The notes beneath the pieces were generated by a model. The model searched no databases, was not told the DNA's origin, and saw nothing but the letters and a program-made list of their open reading frames with translations. Positions 1 to 10,894 of a stretch of DNA of 64,000 bases are shown here, in pieces. The translations under genes and the position numbers were made by a program. The DNA comes from Aedes albopictus (taxonomy: Eukaryota; Arthropoda; Insecta; Diptera; Culicidae): assembly GCF_035046485.1 (NCBI RefSeq), contig NC_085138.1, positions 59,253,254-59,317,253 of the forward strand, written 5' to 3'. The stretch's first letter is position 1. Each line of letters opens with the position of its first letter.

Positions 1-154
1 TCGAAATACGTATCTGTCAAAGGATGCAAATTCTTAGTGGAATTCAAAGGAACCGTACTTAACCCGATTTTCTTTTATTTACAGATATTCCCCTAACAAG
101 CCCAGGTTAATCATCATCATCAATAGTCCGCCTTTAAACACTGAAACTATATCA

Positions 155-468
155 CAGCGCAACTTTTTTTTGTCTCAAGAGCAAACTTGTGTGTTTCTGA
201 CAGATTTTGGGCCATTGAATCCGAATATGGGCTCAGGTTTGCTACAGCACGTCACAGTTTTGAGATATACCTGAATTTATAGGGAAAAATATGCAATTTT
301 GGGTTTTTTTTGACTGCAAGCCATTAAGCATGGAAATATATTTTTTTAAGCAATCAAAAAATAAAGGGGTCAATTAGCAATATTTCGTTTCGGATTCAGC
401 AACTTAAAATCTGTCAGAGACACATAAGTCTGCTTGAGACAGACCAAAAGTTAATTTTTGTTACGCTG
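155..468. mobile_element. MITE/fold-back with about 60-bp inverted ends
   Basis: The left end CAGCGCAAC and the reverse complement of the right end, CAGCGTAAC, match. The match continues through TCTCAAG...ACTT.TGTGT.TCTGACAGATTTT, so about 60 bp of each end pair. The middle is AT-rich and non-coding. Flanks ctatatca and tatatttc give no convincing target duplication. This is a non-autonomous DNA element of unknown superfamily; no transposase is present. Confidence 0.6.
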
Positions 469-1615
469 TATATTTCGTTTCATTGTACGACATCGCTCGT
501 TCGGTTTAAAAATGCCGTTCGTTGTTTTCGGCAATGAAAAGATTTGCTTTAAATCGATTCCTTAAAAACTCACTCCGACACAAACAAGAACGCATTTTTC
601 TCTCTTTTTTTTGTTGGACCACCATAGAAAATCCAAACAGAAAAATAGCACACGGACACGGTTAGGCAATTATTAAAATGCATCTCACAAGATAAAAAGT
701 TACTTCCATGCAATAAATCAGAAAATATCGTCAATTGAAAATCAATGAGAAAAAATAATTGGTTCTAAACATAGTTTTACAGCATTTAGAAACGTCCAAA
801 CTATTAAAACTTCACAAATTTTGCAAAAATAATGACTCTCTAGAGTATAATCACCAACTTTTCATAACTAACGCAGATGTATTAGTGGGTCTCGTTATTG
901 AATTTGCGGCAATATCTCACCTTGGTATTTAGATACGTTGACCTACCAGTGCTAGTTACTCATCTGTAGGCGCTTGTTGAAACCACTCGGAAGCAACCTG
1001 AACGTTTTCCACTTTGTTTCTGGTTATAAATAACTATTACTTCTAACTGAGAGCAAATGCTTCCTTTTCTCTTTTCGCACATGCACCATCATATGCACAT
1101 GAAAACAGGTTGCTTTGTTTTCTATGTGATTCACTCCATCATCAATCTTGACTGCAAAGCTTTGTTGCAATCTACGTAGCGAAATTTTTTTTTTTCGCAT
1201 GGTTGGTAAAAAAACGTTTGGCATTTTTTTAGTTTGTTTTGTTCTACAAAGCAAATACTAAAATCTACGAATGAGCAAGTTCACCGTCCTTTGGATTCGT
1301 GATTTCGTACATGATACTACTCCATTTGTACTGTTTCAGCATGGTGGCACGAATGGACCGTACATTAAAGGCAAATTGCTTTCAATTTACGAAAACTGCT
1401 TTTCTTTTTTCTTTCATTGGTTTTACGCAGCATATTCGTTGAGCTTTTACGAAAGCATATTATTAGCAGAGTGTAAAAAATTCCAAGATCCAAAATGAAG
1501 ATTGTCATTCTAATTTTTTCATTCGTGTCCAGCCACATTCATTGTCAGCTAAATGCGTTTCTTTTTTATTAATGAACACATAGAGCAGACGGTTAGTATT
1601 CTAATTAACTACAAT
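469..1615. other. Non-coding AT-rich stretch
   Basis: No recognisable gene. The short reading frames on both strands (for example near 1024-1254 and 1271-1498) have no domain-like composition, no splice context and no similarity I can name. Poly-T and poly-A runs are frequent. Probably old degenerate repeat or intergenic/intronic DNA. Confidence 0.4.
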
Positions 1616-1619
1616 ACAC

Positions 1620-2027
1620 AAGCAGGAATGGGATCATTCATTTGCAAAGAATTACATTCACTTGATACTATCTCAGTTCAGAAGCATTCTATCAAAAAAC
1701 TATGTATGGATGAATTGAACCTTGTAGTTTTATCTGAAAGTTCGCCGAATAGCATTAGGATCACACACGCATACACAATTCGTGAACGAGCCGTGAAGGC
1801 AACTCTCTACGCGGTGAATGTAAATTACATTCAGGCCGTGGAGAGTTTCGTTTGCTGTCTTCTGTTGACTTTATTATTGACGCTACGCTAGTACATTGTT
1901 CTACAAAGTTTCAGGTAAAACAAAAATGAAAAAGTACTCCATACATTAGTTTTTGCTACGATGTTTCTGAAGCGAGCTATTCGCAAGTGAATATAAATGA
2001 TTGCAAATGAATGATCCCATCCTTGTA
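1620..2027. mobile_element. MITE with about 60-bp imperfect inverted repeats
   Basis: The left end GGAATGGGATCATTCATTTG (from about 1625) matches the reverse complement of the right end around 2004-2023 (GGATGGGATCATTCATTTG). Similarity continues inward through TATTCACTTG and CTTCAGAA. A short inner hairpin (gaatgtaaattacattc, near 1818) lies close to the centre. A 112-codon frame at 1553-1891 crosses the left arm and is treated as chance. Confidence 0.6.
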
Positions 2028-2489
2028 CGAGTCTTGTGGTTTTTTGAAGTATGATCGAGAGTTACGGTCTAGTTATATTTCTCAGAAAAAGTTGTCAGTG
2101 ACAGAAAAATGTATGAATAAGTGAGAAAATTCATTCTCCAAAATGAATTTTATTTGGATCCCTCAGTTAAGATAATTTTCAAAATTCACGTTGATTATAC
2201 TCATTGAAAATGAAAATTTTAAACTCTGATTATCAGTGTAAACATTGCTCCGGAAAACCCCTTAATGAATTAATATTTCATGTTTTTTTTCCTATTATTA
2301 TCTTTTTTTTTCATTTTTATTTATGTTTATTTTTACTTTAAGCTAATTCAACACTCTTCTGTTATTATATTATTTCCATGATGTCCTAAATCTTTTTCAG
2401 CACGGATTGATCTTTTTTGTCTTCTTTGTTTTGGTTTTGAATTTTGTTGAAGTTTGTTTTTTTTTTTATTTTTCTAGACATTGTAAAGT
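2028..2489. other. AT-rich spacer, nothing recognised
   Basis: Low-complexity T-rich sequence with no gene and no clear repeat ends. It leads into the degenerate array that begins about 2490. Confidence 0.4.
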
Positions 2490-4003
2490 CAGTAGTTCCT
2501 TCTCCTCCTTCTCCAAAGAATCCCCCAGGTATTCTTTTAGAATGCATTTCTGTCCATGCATATCTGCGAAAATTTCATCAGGGATTCCTCCAGATTTTTT
2601 TTTTCCAGAAATTCCATATGGGATTTTCCTCGGGTCATCTTCAGGGTCATTCTCAAGACATTTAAAAAAATACATCATGACACTAGTCTGCGAGTTTTCT
2701 CTCAAAGGTTGCTATAGAAGTTCGCGCATTTTTTCGATCATGCATTTATTCAAAAATTTCTGAAGAAACTTTTCCAATAATATTACCAGAATTTTCTCCA
2801 GGTTTTTTTTTTCAGAAATTCCTCCAAAAATTTCGCAAATTTTGGAGATTTTTTTTCCCGAGGTTTCGTAGATTATTTTAGTGTTTCAAATTTTATTTTA
2901 TACTTTTGCTTGAGATTTTTTTCCAGAAACTCATTCAGAAATTAGTTTGGGAATTTCTCTAGAGGTTCCATCAGGTATTATTACTCCACGTTTTCAGAGA
3001 TTTTCTTAGGCATTTAGGAAATCCGCCTATAAAATTTTCAAAAATTTCTCGTGGAAGTTTTTTTAAATATTACTTCAGAAGTTCCTCCATGTATTTCGCC
3101 ATGGATTGCTTGTGATTTATTCAGACCTAAGATCCCTTCCAGGAATCTTCAGGAATTCTTTCACAAATTTGTTCGGTGATGCCTCTGGATATTTTCTAAA
3201 GATTCTCTCAGAAATTCTTGAAGAAATTACTCTAGACTCTACACATTTGAGGATTTCAAGAAATTATTCAAGAAGTTCTCACATCAATACCAGCCCAAAG
3301 TTCTCCAGTTTTCCAGAATTTTCCTTTGCTTTTTTTTCATGAATTAAACCAGTACATTTGTCTGCAAATTTTGCAGTCATTTCTGCAAACATTTTGAAGA
3401 GATTCCCTTTGAAATTCCTCAACGGATTTCTCCAGAAATCCTTCCCCATTTTGTTAAGCAGATGTTCCTTAGAATTACTTCCAATTTCTTCAGTTATTCT
3501 CCTAGGCATTCATCCAGAGAAAACTAAAAAAAATGTTTTTTTGAATATTTGTTAAGTGGCAGTCTTCTATGGATATCGTTCCTAAAAAATTTGAAGGATT
3601 TCTTTTTTATATTACCAGAATTTTTCCAAGGAAATCCTTACAGAAATTTGTTTAGAGATTCCTTCAAGGATCCTTCAAATAATCCAAGTAACACACTTGT
3701 CACAGAAGAGTCTCGGCGGCGTAGGTTTTACTTGCGCAGAAGTCACTGTGACGTACTTCTAAAAAGTAAATATTTATTAGTTTGAAATAAGTCACATTGG
3801 TTTTTGTGACAAGTGTGTTACTTGGGTTTTTTTTTCCAGTATGTTTTGTACAATTACTGGAAGAACTTCTGAAAAAGTCACTAGAGCAATATCTGAAACA
3901 TTTTCTGCATATATCTCTGAAGAAATTCCAGGAGCTTTTTTCTGACGGAACAGCAGGAGAATTAAAAAAAAATCGTTGTAGGAATGAATGCAGTCATTCC
4001 TGA
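2490..4003 (+). repeat. Degenerate gaattcc-type array, C-rich orientation
   Basis: Hundreds of diverged copies of a short motif resembling ttcctccagaaattcc follow one another without a strict period. In this orientation the plus strand carries the cc/tcc form. The many short frames rich in Phe, Ser, Lys and Asn come from the motif and are not genes. A MITE at 3684-3825 interrupts it. The array flips orientation at about 4005. Confidence 0.75.
3684..3825. mobile_element. 142-bp MITE with perfect 20-bp TIRs
   Basis: The left end CCAAGTAACACACTTGTCAC is an exact inverted repeat of the right end (3806-3825). The interior holds GCGCAGAAGTCACTGTGAC. A decayed relative lies at 51111-51195. Inserted in the degenerate array; flanks show no clear target duplication. 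Confidence 0.8.
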
Positions 4004-4009
4004 AAGAAT

Positions 4010-4815
4010 TTTCTAAACAAAATTTGGCCTTGGAAGAATTTTAAAAAAATCTGTGTGATTTTTGAAGATATTTTTAGAGGATTTTTTCTGTCTTTATTTA
4101 AGAGGTTTTCTGCTTGAGTGCTCTAGAGAAATTACAGAAAAACTCAATCGAAGATTTTTTAAAAGAATCTTCTGCTTAAATTCAAATCTTTTGAATCTTT
4201 TTGAGTGAATATCTAAGGTTTCGTAGAGAATCCCTGAAAGAACTTTGAAAAGAAAAACAGCTGGAGAAGTTTCTGAAAATAACCTTGGTAGATTTAAGAC
4301 CCACTTCCTTTTGGAGGAATCCATAGAACATTTCTTAAAGAAATCCTTGAACGCTTAATTGAGGAGTCTCATGAAGAATTCTTGGTGGAATCTCTAGGAA
4401 AATTGTTAACCCTCGAGCGATCACGCTGTTGTATTTTGTACAACACGCTGAAAAAATCTCGCTTTTTTTACTCGGCATTTGCGCAGTGCTGACGGTGGTG
4501 GCCAACCGCGCGATTGATGAATAGTTAATGGTATCCCTGGAAGAAACTTTCAAAGGAAACTATCATATAATTACCGATGAAATCTTTGGAAGATTTTGTA
4601 AGAAATATTACTTCTTGTATGGATTTATGGAAGAATCTGTGGAAGAATTTCTGAGGAAACCCATGGAAGTTTGTCTAGAATAGGAAGAACTTTCGAAAGC
4701 AATCCCTGTGAGACTGTCTGAAAGAAATTCTTTGAAAATTTTATGAAGGAATCCATGGAGCAATTTAGGGGATTAATCCAAGGAAGGTTTTATGAAAGAG
4801 TTTCTTTTCTTTTTG
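4010..4815 (-). repeat. Degenerate gaattcc-type array, G-rich orientation
   Basis: The same motif family as 2490-4003 but reverse-complemented (gaagaattcctgaagg forms on the plus strand). The two blocks together form a large imperfect palindrome with its turn near 4005. Confidence 0.7.
4406..4528. mobile_element. Possible TTAA-flanked MITE
   Basis: A GC-richer island bounded by TTAA at 4406-4409 and 4525-4528 interrupts the array. Inner ends show partial inverted similarity (CGATCACGCTGTTG against CAATCGCGCGGTTG). It contains a small hairpin, TTGTATTTTGTACAA. A TTAA target fits piggyBac-type MITEs, but the terminal repeats are weak. Confidence 0.4.
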
Positions 4816-4817
4816 AA

Positions 4818-5060
4818 GTATCGTTCCCACTGGGATAAAGCCTGCTTCTTAGCTTAGTCTTCTTAAGGCATTTCCTCAATTATTTACTAAGAGCTTCCAC
4901 TGCCAATGACCATTTTACATGTGTATATCATATCGTATGCCAGGCACATACATAGATACTCTATGCCCAAGAAAGTATAGGAAATTTCCTAAAAGTTCCC
5001 AGATCGACTGGGGATCGAACCCGTCACTCTAAGCATGGCTTAATACCCTTGCATTTACAA
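4818..5060 (-). mobile_element. tRNA-related SINE copy
   Basis: Read on the minus strand this has a pol III B-box-like GGGTTCGATCCCC within a tRNA-like head, then a body with a CTGGGCATAGAGTATC-like block. The 3' end is AGCAGGCTTTATCCCAGTGG, which I recognise as typical of a very common culicine repeat. The tRNA head is decayed at its 5' side and no target duplication was found. Family name not certain. Confidence 0.6.
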
Positions 5061-5084
5061 TATGAGGCATATGAGACCTAACAA

Positions 5085-5458
5085 ATAGGGCAAACCATAG
5101 TTATCGCCATTAAACTTATAAAACGATCCATGGAAAATTCTCAAACGATCCATTACAAATAACTCAATAGTCCATAGAAGTAAACCAGAAAACCATAAAG
5201 CGGTCATTTGGACCCATCAAACATTGTCGAATGGTCCCCTTTTTTTAGTTAAATTTAGCAATAAGAAATTCCAGAATTTCTTAAACTGCTTCATTAAATG
5301 GCTGAAACGATTTGTAGTGATCCATAAAAATAAGGAATTGATCTTATTTTTTTTCCCTAAGAAAATAGAAAATGATCCATAAAAAAAAATTGATCTTTAA
5401 AATTTTGAAAGCAACCCATACATGTTTGGGAACGATCCATACATGTTTGGAAATGATC
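5085..5458 (+). repeat. Degenerate gatccat array, forward
   Basis: Diverged repeats of a gatccataaa / aacgatccat motif. The reverse-complement form (atggatcatt) resumes at 6990-7335 beyond the young palindrome, so the older host array is itself arranged as an inverted repeat. Confidence 0.6.
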
Positions 5459-5470
5459 CATAAAAATACA
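5459..5470 (+). repeat. Left copy of 12-bp target duplication
   Basis: CATAAAAATACA directly abuts the first base of the palindromic element. The identical 12-mer abuts its other end at 6966-6977. Confidence 0.85.
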
Positions 5471-6965
5471 TATGCTGATTTATCGACCGTATTCTATTAA
5501 TAACTTGATGATTTTGTGGCTATATCGGTCTCTTTCTACTCATAGTATAAGGGAGTAGAGATCAAAGTGGATAATGAAATGATAGATATGATAGAATTCG
5601 CTAGGTAGCGAACAAGTGTGAAAATTTTTATAGAAGGTGAAATTAGGCAAGTAGGCCATGTATTGAACGAATACATCGAATGCGTGAAACTTCTGCCGTG
5701 CGACCTGTGCTTTTAAACAGATCGGCTTGGTTGGTAGTTTTCATACCACCTTACCAAGACTGGCAAAAGTTTCAGGCACCCGACTGCCTAATGTATTGTT
5801 CTGTTTTCATCACAAATTCTATCGATCGGTAGCTTTTTCGGAATTCGCACTCCGTTCATAGGGGTATGCCTATATCGCGGCGTGTTCTTCCTATTAGCTT
5901 TTTCGATCTTATAGGATAGAACACTTTTCTTTTTGAGCCAAACTTTTCATATCATATGCTGATTTATCGACCGTATTCTATTAATAGCTTGATGATTTTG
6001 TGGCTATATCGGTCTCTTTCTACTCATAGTATAAGGGAGTAGAGATCAAAGTGGATAATGAAATGATAGATATGATAGAATTCGCTAGGTAGCGAACAAG
6101 TGTGAAAATTTTTATAGAAGGTGAAATTAGGCAAGTAGGCCATGTATTGAACGAATACATCGAATGCGTGAAACTTCTGCCGTGCGACCTGTGCTTTTAA
6201 ACAGATCGGCTTGGTTGGTAGTTTTCATACCACCTTACCTTCATAACTACCAACCAAGCCGATCTGTTTAAAAGCACAGGTCGCATGGCAGAAGTTTCAC
6301 GCATTCGATGTATTCGTTCAATACATGGCCTACTTGCCTAATTTCACCTTCTATAAAAATTTTCACACTTGTTCGCTACCTAGCGAATTCTATCATATCT
6401 ATCATTTCATTATCCACTTTGATCTCTACTCCCTTATACTATGAGTAGAAAGAGACCGATATAGCCACAAAATCATCAAGTTATTAATAGAATACGGTCG
6501 ATAAATCAGCATATGATATGAAAAGTTTGGCTCAAAAAGAAAAGTGTTCTATCCTATAAGATCGAAAAAGCTAATAGGAAGAACACGCCGCGATATAGGC
6601 ATACCCCTATGAACGGAGTGCGAATTCCGAAAAAGCTACCGATCGATAGAATTTGTGATGAAAACAGAACAATACATTAGGCAGTCGGGTGCCTGAAACT
6701 TTTGCCAGTCTTGGTAAGGTGGTATGAAAACTACCAACCAAGCCGATCTGTTTAAAAGCACAGGTCGCACGGCAGAAGTTTCACGCATTCGATGTATTCG
6801 TTCAATACATGGCCTACTTGCCTAATTTCACCTTCTATAAAAATTTTCACACTTGTTCGCTACCTAGCGAATTCTATCATATCTATCATTTCATTATCCA
6901 CTTTGATCTCTACTCCCTTATACTATGAGTAGAAAGAGACCGATATAGCCACAAAATCATCAAGT
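5471..6965. mobile_element. Inverted-dimer palindromic element (A-B-A / A'-B'-A')
   Basis: A 284-bp segment A occurs at 5471-5754 and 5955-6238, separated by a 200-bp segment B (5755-5954). The whole then reappears reverse-complemented as A' (6245-6513), B' (6514-6713) and a 252-bp A' (6714-6965) lacking its last 32 bases. The turn is at about 6234 with a 21-base spacer. Copies differ by only a few substitutions, so amplification was recent. There is no reading frame of note. The perfect 12-bp flanking repeat shows insertion as one unit. The class is unknown: A-B-A equals about 1.6 copies of a 484-bp monomer, so it could be a satellite-like unit, a TRIM-like element or a fold-back. Confidence 0.85.
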
Positions 6966-6977
6966 CATAAAAATACA
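6966..6977 (+). repeat. Right copy of 12-bp target duplication
   Basis: CATAAAAATACA, identical to 5459-5470 and adjoining the truncated end of the palindrome. Confidence 0.85.
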
Positions 6978-6989
6978 GTGAACATTTTA

Positions 6990-7335
6990 CGAAAAAGTCG
7001 CCCATGGATCCATATTTCATGGATCATTTCCCAAATTTTGTGAATAATTTCAAAAGTTTTTTGGATCGTAGGTATCTTATATTTGATGGTTCATTTCTTT
7101 TAATTAATGGACCGTTTTCTTTTTTATATGGATCATTTTTTTATATTTACAGATCGTTCTCATATTTATATTTTTTGGGATCGTTTTCCATTTGTTAACA
7201 ATCATTCTGCGAATCGTTTCAGCTTTTTTATGGAGCAGTTTATGAAATTCTAGAATTTTTAATGGCTTAATTTTGTTAAAAAGACACCATGGATGGATCA
7301 CTTGGCAATTTTTCATGGATCATTCATTGATTTTT
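6990..7335 (-). repeat. Degenerate gatccat array, reverse
   Basis: Motif atggatcatttt repeats in diverged form (for example near 7015, 7128, 7314). It is the reverse complement of the array left of the palindrome. A 64-codon frame at 7004-7198 is a by-product. Confidence 0.6.
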
Positions 7336-7338
7336 ATA

Positions 7339-7754
7339 TCCCTTTCGTGACGGAGCACAAAAAATTGAAATCTCCATACAAATGGCTCAACTTTGGCTCT
7401 CCAGAACTCCAAGATTTCTCAACAAAACAACAATTAGTTTACCTCATTTGAAAGAACTACTCTTTATCTTTCGATTTCTAGCTTTGACTACCTGGACAAA
7501 TCGAAAATGAAAATTATGCGACAGACAAGACTTTTTCATGTTTTGCGGTTTTTGTTCACTTTTTGTATATCTTGTTGTGATGAATCTCACAGGCAACGTA
7601 AACAAAAGTTTTTTTTACACACAAACAAGTATAAGTAATGGCTGAATTATTGAAACAGTTTACATGACAAAAAACAAAGTCTGGACAGATGAAAAAAATA
7701 TGCGAAACTGCTACCGCTCAACAGCACAATTGTGCTGGTTCGTCACGAAAGGGA
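7339..7754. mobile_element. TA-flanked MITE, Tc1/mariner type
   Basis: Ends TCCCTTTCGTGACG and its inverted copy (CGTCACGAAAGGGA, ending 7754) are each flanked by TA (7337-7338 and 7755-7756), as expected for Tc1/mariner target sites. The 416-bp interior has no transposase. It interrupts the gatccat repeats. Confidence 0.7.
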
Positions 7755-7756
7755 TA

Positions 7757-8784
7757 TGCAAACGAATATTTTTCCTCCAAATATGTCTCCATCGAGTTCT
7801 TCTGAGATTTTTATTTTTTTCCAAAGATATCTTTTGGAAGAGCTTCATCGTTCGACCTCTCCATCAAACTAAAAATACATGTTCCGCTCAATTCCAACTA
7901 TGTGGTTGCATCCTATGACAGACACGTATTTCAAACTCAACTGTAAGGTCGTATCCAGTGTCTCTTAGTTGACTCGATTAGATACAGAAGACGATCTTAC
8001 ATTTCATTACTTCTACAGAGCGTAGCAACGATCTCGTTGTTGACAAGCACATATGCTCAAGGCATGACACGCAATTTTGCTTTGCCATTTATTTTTGTTT
8101 GAAAGTAGCAAACACCGGGTTTACAAGGTTACCTAGATAGCAATTTGTCTTATGAATGTAAGGATCTTGGACTAAAGCCACTTAAAATGGTACAATTGCA
8201 GTAGTCTGCAAAGACTGATTGTTGCTATTCTATATTGAAGATACAGTCCTAATCGTAGCCACTACTAAAACTGGGCAAGCTCAGACTCTTTATAAGCACA
8301 TAAAAGAATAACAGCTTGATGTAAACCAGCTTTTGCTTCAAAATCCTTTAGATAGCCTGAACTGAAGAACTTTCAGACTGTCCTTTCATCCACATCTAAT
8401 AATTTCATAAAATAGTTGAATTGAATTCAATTTGACAATATTCTAATCGCCCTTTGCACATGCCATTGTATTCATGTATGTTTCATGTAAGGTACTGGTT
8501 TAATAATAGCCATAGTCCTCAACTTTGCAGACTGTTCATCATAAGTTTAACAAGCATGTTCGCCGATGTATGCAGTCAAACACTCCGTCGAATGGTGCTC
8601 TGTGCCGATTATGATATCCGACTGCATTCTGCACGCTGTCGTAGTCGGACCGAACGGACACTATGCTGGAAATCCATTGTCGAAAAGTTGGAAATTGTTC
8701 GAACGTCCACTACTTCCACTCCCAGAACTTTTCAATAATGCTTGCAGTGAGTTCCGACATGTGGTGACAATTTGTCAAACATAC
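7757..8784. other. Mostly unique, no recognised gene
   Basis: Includes an imperfect inverted pair around 7946-8004 (GTAAGGTCGT against GTAAGATCGTC). From about 8450 it becomes higher-complexity sequence. An acceptor-like pyrimidine-AG occurs near 8528, followed by open frames on the plus strand, but no protein is recognised. Confidence 0.35.
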
Positions 8785-8865
8785 CGAGCTGACGTCGTTC
8801 ACGTCCGTCACCATCGACTGTTCCATTCCAACCTGGTCGAAAGTCGCGGTAGATACGTTTGACAT
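8785..8865 (-). CDS. Possible first coding exon, unknown protein
   Basis: On the minus strand an ATG at 8865 opens 27 codons (MSNVSTATFDQ...VNDVSS) ending exactly at a donor-like TCG|GTATGT at 8784-8783. Twenty of 27 codons end in G or C, against an AT-rich background, which is suggestive of selected codon use. The frame would leave in phase 0. Sequence upstream on this strand (about 8870-9260) is unique and GC-richer, as a 5' UTR could be. Against it: upstream ATGs exist, the peptide is not recognised, and no partner exon was found downstream. Confidence 0.22.
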
Positions 8866-9325
8866 TCTGTCCGATCGCTCGCTGGCTGGCTGGCATGGTG
8901 TGGTGTTATGTCCTAGCATGTGCCAGAGGTTACGACCGGCCGTCGTCACTGTCGTCCGTCAATGCCGCAGCCGTCGTCATCCGTATTTGGGTCAGCATCA
9001 CCAGCAACGATGTGTACAATTAATAAAACTATTCTCTGACAAGTGTAATGCTACACCGCATCGAGCGGGATGTTGGTGACAAGTTCAGCTGAAAGCGTGA
9101 CATATCGCAAGCAAAATTGTTCATGCAGCTACATTTTTATGCGCTTCGGTTGCTGTCTGTCGTAGCTTTTGTCGTCGTCTGGAATGAAACGAGCTGCGTT
9201 CGCTATCAACGACTGTCATCCGGATAAAATCGCTAGCTCACTCAACGTAAAGAGCGAAGGTCAAGAATGACCGGTGCAACACCGTGGTTAGAAAGGTGGG
9301 AATTCGGGGTCAGAATTGTACATCT
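8866..9325. other. Unique GC-richer stretch
   Basis: High-complexity sequence without repeat ends. It could be the 5' UTR or promoter of the minus-strand exon candidate at 8785-8865, or regulatory intron sequence. Nothing firmer is visible. Confidence 0.3.
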
Positions 9326-9449
9326 TTAATCCTAAAAGGGATACCTTCATGGCCTCAGTTTCGTCACCTCGCTGAGTGTGTTCCATCAAAGACGAGCTCT
9401 GAAAGGCGCCTGGGGTCCAATGGACCCCAGGAATCCCTTTTAGGGTTAA
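9326..9449. mobile_element. 124-bp TTAA-flanked MITE
   Basis: TTAA at 9326-9329 and 9446-9449 brackets inverted ends TCCTAAAAGGGAT and CCCTAAAAGGGAT (one mismatch). The interior contains the palindrome TGGGGTCCAATGGACCCCA. A TTAA target and C/T-rich ends fit a piggyBac-type non-autonomous element. Confidence 0.8.
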
Positions 9450-9855
9450 ATAAACACAGTTCGCAGCTATATGAATTTAGCTGATCAGACTAATCAAATG
9501 ACAATGAATCAGTAAAAAGAAAGAAATCAAGAAATTATGCGTAATCAGAGTTAAAAAGTACATTGAGAATGAGAAAGTAAGCACGATGTTATTGATTAAA
9601 TTTGGCTCGGCATTATTAGTGTCTTCTAAATTTATGAGATCTATGATTTCTCATCCTTTTGTGCATCACGTCGGAAACTATTTTTGTCACATTATTGTCA
9701 CGTCTACCAACTATGCACCTGCACTGACACGGGTCAGTCTGGAACGAACGAGGAATTTAAAGTGTCTTGCTTTTTGTCCCATTTGAATCTATAGCTACCC
9801 TTTCACAGAAAATTAAAAATCCAAGGGCTCGCCATCTCGGTTCCATAGTATATTA

Positions 9856-10010
9856 TTGCGCCAATGGTCAGTGACAGTGCGGGGGGGGGTTCGCCCAATG
9901 ACCATTTTGTATGGACGAATAAAAAATTTTGTATGGTCTAATGACCACGCGGGGGGGGGGTTGAGAATTTCCAAAAAAATGACCACGTGGTTTATGGACA
10001 GCCCCTTTCT
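9856..10010 (-). repeat. Poly-G repeat with ggggctgtccataaaccacg end
   Basis: Two long G runs (about 9880 and 9950) alternate with atggtc/tgaccac motifs. The reverse complement of the right end reads GGGGCTGTCCATAAACCACG. That end recurs at 52297 (plus) and, diverged, at 53788-53892, so it is one interspersed family. Confidence 0.55.
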
Positions 10011-10031
10011 GCTCGGAGTACATGGATTCGA

Positions 10032-10626
10032 ATGAATTTTGACACAAGCTGTGAAAATCTCTGTAGTTTCAGATAAAGAGGATGTCATTCGCCGGACAAT
10101 GCTGGAAATCGGAGTATTGAGCTCGTTTTACCCCGCTCTCTCTGTCACACGCCCTTTTGAGGAATTCCCCATCTATTCCCGACTGGCGTGCAAAATAAAT
10201 GACTTATTTAACTCGTATTTATGTAAAAACTTCCATAGTATCGGCAATTTGACATAGAATTGGTCCTGCTCTTATAGATTGCGTTCCACTCCGGGCTGAG
10301 ATGCATTTGAAATTTCACATAAATAAATTGATATTGGGGTTATTGGGGATATTGGGGTTATTTGAACATATTTCAATTTTTAAGGCCGTGTGGTGAGCCA
10401 AACCAGCTCCATTCGATACTACGGAAGTTTTTTACACAAACACGAATTAAATAAATAATTTATTTTGCACTCCAGGATTTTTCTAAAAAGGTGAAAATGA
10501 GAGAGACTGGGGTAAAACGAGCCCGATACACTGATTTCCTGCATCGTGCGGCGAATGATACCCTCCTTATCTGAAACTGAAGACATTTTTACAGTTTGTG
10601 TCAAAAATTCATTCGAAGCAATTCGA
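10032..10626. mobile_element. Fold-back repeat with about 205-bp arms
   Basis: The left arm 10032-10246 is matched by the reverse complement of 10422-10626, separated by a 175-bp spacer. Arms differ by roughly a fifth of positions plus small gaps. Because both arms are open in one frame they give look-alike peptides (the string SYSDKE-like core reads VSDKE in both). Substitutions do not look protein-constrained, so I call it an old fold-back/MITE and not a gene pair. Confidence 0.65.
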
Positions 10627-10779
10627 GAAAAAATATTGACTTTATTCATGTTTTATACTCATTTTTTTCCCATTGTGCAACGTGACAGCTGCTTGCGACA
10701 AAAAGGCATCTGCAAAGTGTAAGTGTTGGTGATCTTTCGTTTTTGATGACTATGCATAAATGCATGCAAAGAAGAGTGA

Positions 10780-10890
10780 GAAAGTAGATAGGAAGATACA
10801 AAGTAACAAAAAAGAGACGGACTTGGAATTGAACCCAAGGCCTTCTTTATACATATCAGAAACGGTAGCAACAAGACCACTAAGCCCGTC
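10780..10890 (-). mobile_element. tRNA-headed SINE, partial copy
   Basis: On the minus strand the head (10890 to 10816) folds as a near-complete cloverleaf: a GACGGGC/GTCCGTC acceptor stem and a T arm with GGGTTCAATTCC. The body ATCTTCCTATCTACTTTCTC follows. The same head and body are found in the full-length SINE at 32321-32987. Further left (to about 10690) blocks such as AGATCACCAACAC also match that SINE, so this copy has an internal deletion. The tRNA-like part is a SINE promoter, not a functional tRNA gene. Confidence 0.7.
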
Positions 10891-10894
10891 TGGT

